Shown piece by piece: positions 1 through 5,317 of a stretch of DNA of 5,317 nucleotides. The first letter of the stretch is position 1. Every line of letters starts with the position of its first letter. The position numbers and the translations under genes are program-made. Under the pieces are notes generated by a model. It ran no database searches and had not been told where the DNA came from. It saw only the letters and a program-made list of their open reading frames with translations. The DNA comes from Lachnospiraceae bacterium (GTDB lineage Bacteria > Bacillota > Clostridia > Lachnospirales > Lachnospiraceae): assembly GCA_003520205.1 (NCBI GenBank), contig DOVG01000090.1, positions 1 to 5,317 on the forward strand, written 5' to 3'.

Positions 1-48
1 CAAACGGTTTTCAAGACCGCCTCGTTATGACCACTTCGATACCTCTCC
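1..48 (-). tRNA. tRNA-Ser (anticodon UGA), 3' part beyond the window
   Basis: Read on the minus strand from 48 down to 1, this is the 5' half of a serine tRNA. It has a 7-base acceptor strand GGAGAGG (48-42), then TA, and a D arm with TCG...CGA around AAGTGGTCATAA. The anticodon stem is GCGGT/ACCGT (20-16 with 8-4, with a G-U at the outer pair) closing the loop CTTGAAA. The anticodon TGA is at 13-11, so it reads UCA-type serine codons. The sequence breaks off after TTG, where the long variable arm typical of tRNA-Ser would start. The T arm and 3' acceptor strand lie outside the window. The form resembles serine tRNAs of Clostridia. Confidence 0.94.
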
Positions 49-113
49 ATAACGCGAACGTTTATATTTTTATCGTTAAAAGTAGTCGCTCCTTTTCATC
101 GGCGACTTTGTCT

Positions 114-142
114 ATAATATCAAAACAATCTTTCTCTGTCAA
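114..142 (-). promoter_or_regulatory. Sigma-A type promoter driving the tRNA-Ser gene
   Basis: On the minus strand the -35 box is TTGACA (137-142), a perfect consensus, followed by a 17-base spacer and the -10 box TATTAT (114-119). A TG directly before the -10, with one base between, makes it an extended -10. Upstream, bases 147-175 carry successive A and T tracts (A6, A8, A5), resembling an UP element that raises output of stable-RNA genes. Transcription should start near 106-107, giving a leader of about 58 bases before the mature tRNA end at 48. Its position after a terminator shows an independent unit. Confidence 0.88.
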
Positions 143-246
143 CACCTTTTTCAAAATTTTTTTTAGAAATTTTTTAACCCTATTTTATTATGTTATCGAC
201 ATCATATGATATACGGATTTCACCACTATTTAAGGTTGCAAGGCAT

Positions 247-292
247 AAAGAAAAAGCCGTATTCCGAACTGATATAATACGACTTTTTCTTT
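247..292 (-). terminator. Intrinsic terminator of the surface-protein gene, probably bidirectional
   Basis: The inverted repeat has 17-base arms (247-263 and 276-292) around a 12-base loop, starting 30 bases past the stop codon. The core GCCGTATT / AATACGAC pairs everywhere except 257/282. In the minus-strand RNA that pair is a G-U wobble, whereas in the plus-strand RNA it is a C-A mismatch. The structure therefore fits minus-strand transcription better. Runs of A and T flank the core on both sides, giving a U-tract (UUUUUCUUU) in the minus-strand transcript and an even longer one in the plus direction. It separates the protease transcript from the tRNA unit. Confidence 0.88.
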
Positions 293-322
293 TTATTGAT
301 GGTTTTTATATCTGTACCACCT

Positions 323-3300
323 TTAAATTATATTCCTGTTATTACGATGCTTTTTCTTTCCGGCTATCAGGACTATTCCAGAAAGTGATAATACCAGTAG
401 TAATACTATCGGTATGAAAGGTAATGCATCTCCGGTTTTAGGTGACTTCGATACCGTGTTCTTCTTTTCTTTCACAACCTTTTTTACCACCTCGGCTTTA
501 GCCTTTGGGGGCTTTTTCTTATCTACATTTCCTTCTTCTATCTGGATTGTCTGCTCCTTACTGTTTATGTCCTGATGTTTAAATACTGTTATATCTACGC
601 CTGCTTCGTTTGTATATGTCACTTCTTCAAATGCCACTAAAGCCGCTCCTGACAAATACTTAGTGCTAAATGCAAATGGCACTTCAACAGTTCCATTACT
701 ATTTTCCGGCACAAATTCTACCGTTGATGTCATCAGGTTATCACCCGACTTGATTGGATTTTTAGTCTGCTTTGAATACATAGTTCCGGTAACCTTATAT
801 GTCTTCCCGGGCTCAAAATTCTCATAGGTAATCTTGTCAACTACTGTGATTAGCTTATCAAATCCAGCCGTCTGCGTATTACTGCTCTTCTCTACTGCGT
901 TTGTATAACCACCCGGCACCGTTACAGTCTGCTCACTATCCTCCATATCTTTATGTTCAGCTACAAGTGTCCCCAGAGAATTATACATTTCTTCATATAC
1001 AACCAGTTCCATGCTTCTGAGTTCACTCGTATTAAGAGGAATTTCTACAACAGCCGTTCCATCTTTTTCTTCTGGTATAAAACTCGATTCTACTATTAAG
1101 TCCTTACCACTCTTATCCTTAAGGTATTCTCCATTTTTATATTTTCCACTCTTATCATTCTTTACATGAAGACTTGCTTTAAGAGTGTATTCTTTTCCCG
1201 GAATCAGATTCTTATAAGTCACTTCATCTAAAATAGAAGTATCTGAATCACACGGTACAGTCTTTATTCCTGTAGATTTATCCCTTGCACAAGTATGTAT
1301 GTCTGCAAAATATACAAACTGCTCCACATCTTCTATATCTTTATGCTCACCAACCAGATATTCGCTACCATCTTGTATGAGATATATTTCCTCATATACA
1401 ACTCCGGTCTTTCCTGCCAGATTTGTTAAATCATATCCGTCATATATAACCTCTGTATATCCATCACAGGAATAATTCGCATGATCAGCAGATAAAGAAA
1501 GCACTGTTCCATCAGAAAGCTTATAGTCCACTGCGTTTGGTGATACTTTATCCAGGCTTTCAGAAACTTCTTTTGTGTTAACGATAGTCTCGCCCTTTAT
1601 CTCCTTTCCATCAGCATCCTTCATTACCTCTCCAGTTTCCTTATCCATAAGAATTCCTTTAACCCGGTAACTACGATTAGCCAGCAGATTATGATATGAT
1701 ATTTTATCTATTATGGAAGCATCCTTTGATGTATAAATCTCCTTTGAGCTCACATCGTCTATATCTGAGACAGCTGCATTTCTTGTTGTTGTCTTAAATT
1801 CAGGAAAATGTATACTCTCATTTTCATCCCTGATATCTCTATGAACTGCTATTTTTAAATCGTTATATATAAGATCTTCAAACGCTACAACTGTTTTTCC
1901 CTTCATAAGAGATGCATCAAATTCAAAAACAATTTCCTCACATCCCTCATTCGCCGGGGCAGTAAATGTATGCTCCACTCCAACTATATTTCCATCTTTA
2001 TCCTTTAATTCTATTTCTGTCTCACCATCATTTTCAGGTTTTATAAAAAGCGTTCCTCTGATAGTGTACTCTTTACCCACTTCAAGTCCTGTATAAAAGA
2101 CCTTATCTGTTATAACTGCATTTTCAATCGGGTATGATATTCTATCAAGATTCTCTGAGTAGCTTGCCGCTGTATGAATATCTATAGGGCGAACCGTCTG
2201 AAATGTATCATTCTTATCTTTATGTTCTACAGGGAAATATGTCAGATCTGTATACCCATCATAACTTCTCTTTACCGTCCTGTCAGCTACTGCACGATCT
2301 ATTTCTGATACATCTTTATATTCTCCCAGATACAGTGTTTCATAAACGACCAGTTTCTTTTGTTCTTCCTCAAGACCTGTTGGATCAACGCCTCTGATAT
2401 CAACAGCATGCATTCCTTTTACATTATATGTAGTCTTACTTTTACCATCATCTGTTCTTAAAGTACTTACTTGTCTCAGAGCCTTCCCATCCTTCATATA
2501 AGCTGTAACCTCTCCATCGTTATTCACTATCATGAGCTCCGTCAAAAAAGTATATGTAGTATTATTTCTCAGATTCTGATATGAAATAGTATCTCTTATG
2601 GTCTGATTTTTATAATCTATAATTTCATCACAACCGCTCTGAGCAAGCATCTTACTATCTGTTTCAAGAACAGTAGCTGAAGTTTTAATCTCCGGCTTAA
2701 CCGGCTTGATAACCGGATTTAACTTCTTAACATAGTCGGCAGTATTAAGCGTAAAATCGGCAGTATTACCTTTAATCAGTTTTAATAAAACCTCCTTTGG
2801 ATCCTGTATCTCATGCTCATTATCTGTAGAAGTTTCAACTGCATAATAATAGTGAGGTTTTCCATCCATAACCGACTTTATATAATCCTTCGTAACATCA
2901 TAAACTCCGTAGCCTGTATCTCCATTTGTCGTTATCGTTCCTAATCGACTTCCTCCACTTACAGCTCCACTTTTTTCTGTGGAATAAATGTCAAATACAG
3001 CCTTAACAGTCCTGCCCTTATCATCATACTTATATACTCCAACTTTGTAATAATAATGCTCTTCTATATCTGTATTAATTGAATAACCATAATCCCCTTT
3101 ATCCGGTTTATACGTTCTGGATGAAACGCTGAATGGAAGAGAAGCCTTATGCACTGTATCCGTAGTATTCTCTACCTCAACCGCATAGTAATATCTGCTA
3201 CTATCCAGGTGTTCTCTCTTATAAGAAGATACATCTCCTACACCATATCCATCCTTAACCGAAATAGTCGTAACCAGCTTACTGTCCTTTGCTTTCTTTA

Positions 3301-5317
3301 TAATATCAAGCATTGATGTTCTATCCTGATTCGGGAACACTAATTCTTTAGTAGTTCCGTAAATCTGATACTGGGCTCCAGGTTCAAACCCATATTCATC
3401 TTTCTTATATATAAAAACAAATTCTTCAACAGGATTTGTAAGTGTTTCCTCTTCTCCGCCTTTTGTTGATGTTGTCTTAACAGCATAACTGGCTATATAT
3501 TTAGAATTATCAGGCAGAAGATCTATAGCATACTTAGTTACATTAGGCTGCCCTGCATCATGTGCAGCATCCGTTTTATACTTTGAATCAGATGGAACTT
3601 TATTCTTTGCATTACTGTAAGATGAACCCTGACCAACTTCAAAAAGATATACTGTGGCTCCCGGAGCCAGATCCAATGATCCTTTTAAACCATCACTGGT
3701 GCTATGTGTCATGGTTTTAAAATCTGTATCTTCATATACATTATGAGCAACCCCTCCTGTGGAGCTGGTCTTCATATATCCCAGCGGCTTGCCGCTGGCA
3801 TTTTTGTTATTATAAATATCAAAATATACATCCTTCAGTTTATTTTTGGGATTTCCAGCCAGGAGCTTTTGAATGGAAACAAATGAATTCTGCTGATTAA
3901 GCTTTATTGTAAGCTCCATTCTCTGGTAGCCATTTTCATGTGTCTGTCCATCTACATTACTTATTGCCGTATATGTAGCCACACCTTTGGAAGAAGATAC
4001 ATAAGTAAACTTAAGCCCCGATATAGTATGCTTTCCCGGTCCAGGATCAGCACAGCCGCCTTCCCTGTCCGGATGTTTGGCACAGTAACATTCGACTGTA
4101 CCGATTTTAAGTTTATTATAATATCTGCTTGTCTTTGGAACATTTGCAGAAACCATATAACCTGTAAATGATTTTCCAGCCGCTGATGTCTGATAGATTT
4201 CTACTGTCACATCATTTATATAATGAGGAAAACCACTCCCCTCAGGAGGTGTTGCTGTCGCTCTAAGTAATATATCGTCCAGCATCTTCTGCGTTAACGG
4301 AATATGCTTATCTGTCTTTTCATTTTCCCCGGCTTTTGGCTCCTTATTCATTTCATCAATGTTATATACATCTTTCCTCTTTGATACATTTTCTATTCCA
4401 TCTCTTATAGCATACGCTGATAGCTTTGAAGCCGCATCTGAAGTAGAATCAGCTACAACATAGTAATCAACTGACGAACCATAATTTGATTTTTCTAATC
4501 TTATACCTTTATCATCACAGGCACCCACAGTTATAACTCCTGCTATTCCTGCCGGAACATAATAAGAAGCATTTCTTCCGTTATTTCCAGCTGATGCCAC
4601 TACTACAATACCCTTTTCCAATGCCTCTTCTATAGCCTTTTTAAGAACATCACTATCTAATGATGCTACAGAACACATAGACAGATTAATAACAGAAACC
4701 CGTGCCTTTATAGCATATTCTATAGCTGCATATACATCCGATACCGAACCTGTTGCAGCTTCGTCCAATGCTTTAATAGAAAGAATCTTTATATCAGGAT
4801 TCGCTGATATCATAGCTTGTGCCATAAGGCTGCCATGTCCATTATCATCAGTCACAGTTTCTCCGATAACAGATACTGCATTTACAATACCCGCTCCTGA
4901 CGCGCCGGTATCTATGAGAGCTACGCATCCTGAATAATCTTCCGGCTCCACTGAATTTATAATAGATATGGCATCATCACCACTATTTACATCAGATAAA
5001 TCAGCCTCTCCATGTCCATCATTTATAGATTCATCATTTTTACCTGATGCTTTTATCACGGAATTAACATCAACAAAATCCGCTTTACTGTAATAGTATG
5101 TATATGCTGACATTGTCTGCTCTTTATCCGCATATCTGGTCAGATATATATTGTTATATACAGAGATTACTTCAGTATCTGCTGTAAAAACAGACGGATC
5201 CTCAGTAGCTATCAGTAGTTCGCAGGAGGAAAAATCAAGCCCCTCTACAGATATTCCATCATATATCCGATCAAAGGTTGGAACTGTTTTTTCCTTATCA
5301 TTTTTCTCTTTATCTTT
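323..5317 (-). CDS. Sortase-anchored subtilisin-like (S8) surface protein with SpaA-like and VaFE ester-bond repeats, 5'-partial
   Basis: This is a giant cell-wall protein gene with 1664 visible codons ending in TAA at 323-325. The frame stays open to the right edge. The first internal Met (codon ending at 5113) has no convincing ribosome site or signal peptide, and the 68 codons before it look coding, so the real start is outside the window. Residues here are numbered from the window edge. Order: propeptide-like segment (about 1-80), S8 domain (about 129-308; Asp136, His161, Asn245, Ser293), Cys-containing linker (Cys410, 412, 422), three SpaA-like domains (about 475-860), five VaFE ester-bond domains (about 876-1592), Lys/Pro-rich spacer (1600-1624), SPKTG at 1625-1629, hydrophobic helix, basic tail. 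Known for these families: sortase links the Thr to the wall, and the repeats form rigid stalks with internal covalent bonds. Inferred: an exported protease or adhesin whose substrate is unknown. Activity is uncertain because the serine motif is atypical. No frameshift is seen. It appears to be the last gene of its transcript. Confidence 0.93.
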   Translation of the reverse strand, partial: KDKEKNDKEKTVPTFDRIYDGISVEGLDFSSCELLIATEDPSVFTADTEVISVYNNIYLTRYADKEQTMSAYTYYYSKADFVDVNSVIKASGKNDESINDGHGEADLSDVNSGDDAISIINSVEPEDYSGCVALIDTGASGAGIVNAVSVIGETVTDDNGHGSLMAQAMISANPDIKILSIKALDEAATGSVSDVYAAIEYAIKARVSVINLSMCSVASLDSDVLKKAIEEALEKGIVVVASAGNNGRNASYYVPAGIAGVITVGACDDKGIRLEKSNYGSSVDYYVVADSTSDAASKLSAYAIRDGIENVSKRKDVYNIDEMNKEPKAGENEKTDKHIPLTQKMLDDILLRATATPPEGSGFPHYINDVTVEIYQTSAAGKSFTGYMVSANVPKTSRYYNKLKIGTVECYCAKHPDREGGCADPGPGKHTISGLKFTYVSSSKGVATYTAISNVDGQTHENGYQRMELTIKLNQQNSFVSIQKLLAGNPKNKLKDVYFDIYNNKNASGKPLGYMKTSSTGGVAHNVYEDTDFKTMTHSTSDGLKGSLDLAPGATVYLFEVGQGSSYSNAKNKVPSDSKYKTDAAHDAGQPNVTKYAIDLLPDNSKYIASYAVKTTSTKGGEEETLTNPVEEFVFIYKKDEYGFEPGAQYQIYGTTKELVFPNQDRTSMLDIIKKAKDSKLVTTISVKDGYGVGDVSSYKREHLDSSRYYYAVEVENTTDTVHKASLPFSVSSRTYKPDKGDYGYSINTDIEEHYYYKVGVYKYDDKGRTVKAVFDIYSTEKSGAVSGGSRLGTITTNGDTGYGVYDVTKDYIKSVMDGKPHYYYAVETSTDNEHEIQDPKEVLLKLIKGNTADFTLNTADYVKKLNPVIKPVKPEIKTSATVLETDSKMLAQSGCDEIIDYKNQTIRDTISYQNLRNNTTYTFLTELMIVNNDGEVTAYMKDGKALRQVSTLRTDDGKSKTTYNVKGMHAVDIRGVDPTGLEEEQKKLVVYETLYLGEYKDVSEIDRAVADRTVKRSYDGYTDLTYFPVEHKDKNDTFQTVRPIDIHTAASYSENLDRISYPIENAVITDKVFYTGLEVGKEYTIRGTLFIKPENDGETEIELKDKDGNIVGVEHTFTAPANEGCEEIVFEFDASLMKGKTVVAFEDLIYNDLKIAVHRDIRDENESIHFPEFKTTTRNAAVSDIDDVSSKEIYTSKDASIIDKISYHNLLANRSYRVKGILMDKETGEVMKDADGKEIKGETIVNTKEVSESLDKVSPNAVDYKLSDGTVLSLSADHANYSCDGYTEVIYDGYDLTNLAGKTGVVYEEIYLIQDGSEYLVGEHKDIEDVEQFVYFADIHTCARDKSTGIKTVPCDSDTSILDEVTYKNLIPGKEYTLKASLHVKNDKSGKYKNGEYLKDKSGKDLIVESSFIPEEKDGTAVVEIPLNTSELRSMELVVYEEMYNSLGTLVAEHKDMEDSEQTVTVPGGYTNAVEKSSNTQTAGFDKLITVVDKITYENFEPGKTYKVTGTMYSKQTKNPIKSGDNLMTSTVEFVPENSNGTVEVPFAFSTKYLSGAALVAFEEVTYTNEAGVDITVFKHQDINSKEQTIQIEEGNVDKKKPPKAKAEVVKKVVKEKKNTVSKSPKTGDALPFIPIVLLLVLSLSGIVLIAGKKKHRNNRNII
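326..445 (-). other. C-terminal sortase sorting signal, SPKTGD type
   Basis: The last 40 residues of the large CDS carry SPKTG (1625-1629, bases 431-445) followed by Asp, a hydrophobic segment of about 22 residues (PFIPIVLLLVLSLSGIVLIAG) and a basic tail starting KKKHR. This is the classic three-part cell-wall sorting signal. Ser replaces the Leu of LPXTG. S/P-P-x-T-G motifs are the known targets of Clostridioides difficile SrtB, so a Clostridia sortase of that kind probably anchors the protein. Just before it lies a Lys/Pro/Val-rich spacer (1600-1624), fitting a segment that crosses peptidoglycan. No sortase gene is in the window. Confidence 0.92.
542..2692 (-). repeat. Five tandem VaFE (Thr-Gln ester-bond, TQ) domains
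   Basis: These are protein-level repeats within the CDS, each 118-170 residues long. Each opens with a Thr after a short linker, then a D-x-I/V-x-Y-x-N/G-L/F strand (DTISYQNL, DKVFYTGL, DKISYHNL, DEVTYKNL, DKITYENF), a VVYE/VAFE strand, and an H-x4-D-x2-Q ending. In the known ester-bond domain of Clostridium perfringens Cpe0147, as I recall it, Thr joins Gln with help from Glu, His and Asp at the same H-x4-D-x2-Q spacing. Assigned Thr/Glu/His/Asp/Gln: repeat 1, 879/993/1032/1037/1040; repeat 2, 1049/1147/1159/1164/Glu1167; repeat 3, 1176/1309/1325/1330/1333; repeat 4, 1342/1442/1455/1460/1463; repeat 5, 1472/1564/1581/Ser1586/1589. Repeats 1, 3 and 4 are complete, repeat 2 lacks the Gln, and repeat 5 lacks the Asp. 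The array likely forms a stiff, protease-resistant stalk that projects the head from the wall. Confidence 0.88.
2738..3895 (-). other. Three SpaA/Cna-B-like stalk domains
   Basis: Three domains of the prealbumin-like SpaA/Cna-B type lie between the S8 head and the VaFE array. Domain 1 has VSIQK (Lys484), DVYFDIY and YLFEV (Glu560). Domain 2 has FIYKK (about Lys638), GAQYQIY and YYYAVE (Glu714). Domain 3 has VGVYK (Lys763), AVFDIY and YYYAVE (Glu828). The Lys near the first strand and the Glu in the Y-x-E strand are where this family places its Lys-Asn isopeptide bond and catalytic acid. I could not place the partner Asn in the last strand with confidence, so bond formation is unproven. Domains 2 and 3 share a GYGV...DV...YYYAVE pattern and look like a duplication. 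Boundaries are approximate. Confidence 0.7.
4394..4933 (-). other. Subtilisin-like (peptidase S8) domain, compact form
   Basis: Domain inside the large CDS, about visible residues 129-308. The Asp motif is ALIDTG (Asp136), the His motif is DDNGHGS (His161), and the oxyanion Asn is in ASAGNNG (Asn245), followed by the usual VITVGA strand. The Ser position is best placed in DSTSDAAS (Ser293), which aligns with the family motif GTSMAAP, with Gly replaced by Ser and Pro by Ser. Asn-to-Ser spacing is 48 residues against 66 in subtilisin BPN', so the loop after SNYG and VDYYVVA is shortened. The preceding segment (ELLIATED at 33-40, then a Tyr-rich stretch to about 80) resembles the end of an inhibitory propeptide. 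The fold assignment is strong. Whether the domain cleaves peptides, only processes itself, or is a pseudo-enzyme cannot be decided from the sequence. Confidence 0.85.

Noticed and set aside
27..209. Plus-strand open frame of 60 codons
   Set aside because: It overlaps the tRNA-Ser gene and the -35/-10 promoter on the other strand, has no ribosome site, and encodes a low-complexity Phe/Ser-rich peptide.
201..210. Perfect 10-base palindrome ATCATATGAT as an operator
   Set aside because: It is short and AT-rich, lies upstream of the promoter without a second copy, and such palindromes are expected by chance in this composition.
190..417. Plus-strand open frame of 75 codons
   Set aside because: It runs through the terminator hairpin and into the sorting-signal end of the real gene, so it is an antisense shadow.
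542..2692. DNA-level tandem repeat or recent duplication across the VaFE array
   Set aside because: Similarity between repeats is confined to short protein motifs. The DNA differs widely and no long identical tracts were seen, so the array is old.
4043..4090. A true thioester (TQXA-type) domain around CYC
   Set aside because: I could not find the partner Gln motif or the expected surrounding pattern, so only a cysteine cluster is reported.
2203..4171. Several short open frames (2203-2397, 3704-3886, 3938-4171 on plus; 3961-4143 on minus)
   Set aside because: All lie inside the long continuous coding frame in other frames, lack recognisable domains, and have Cys/Ile/His-rich compositions typical of shadow translations.

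Overview
The window is AT-rich and looks like it comes from a Gram-positive Clostridia genome, most likely a Lachnospiraceae-type gut or rumen bacterium. The evidence is the low-GC coding style, a C-terminal sortase signal of the SPKTG-D type, a subtilisin-like domain fused to SpaA-like and VaFE (Thr-Gln ester-bond) repeats, and a Clostridia-like tRNA-Ser. The family assignment is inferred from protein style and not proven.

Everything supported here lies on the minus strand, so the window reads right to left. From the right edge (5317) down to 323 runs one very large open reading frame with 1664 visible codons. It is cut by the window edge and has no stop upstream of the first internal Met, so its true start and signal peptide lie outside. 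In order, it encodes the end of a propeptide-like segment, a compact subtilisin (S8) domain with recognisable Asp, His, Asn and Ser positions, a Cys-containing linker, three SpaA/Cna-B-like domains, five VaFE ester-bond domains, a Lys/Pro-rich wall-spanning linker, and a sortase sorting signal (SPKTGD, hydrophobic helix, basic tail). The picture is a protease-like head carried on a long, covalently stabilised stalk fixed to peptidoglycan.

Thirty bases after the stop codon is a strong hairpin terminator (247-292). It is U-rich on both sides and pairs slightly better in the minus-strand RNA. Next comes an A-tract-rich, near-consensus sigma-A promoter (114-142). Its leader runs into the 5' half of a tRNA-Ser(UGA) gene (1-48), which is cut by the left edge. 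The 49-322 interval therefore holds a terminator and a promoter and no protein gene. The protease and the tRNA are separate transcription units on the same strand.

The most interesting details are in the big protein. Its S8 active-site region is trimmed and lacks the usual Gly before Thr-Ser. Two of the five VaFE repeats have lost a residue of the ester-bond chemistry (Gln to Glu in repeat 2, Asp to Ser in repeat 5).
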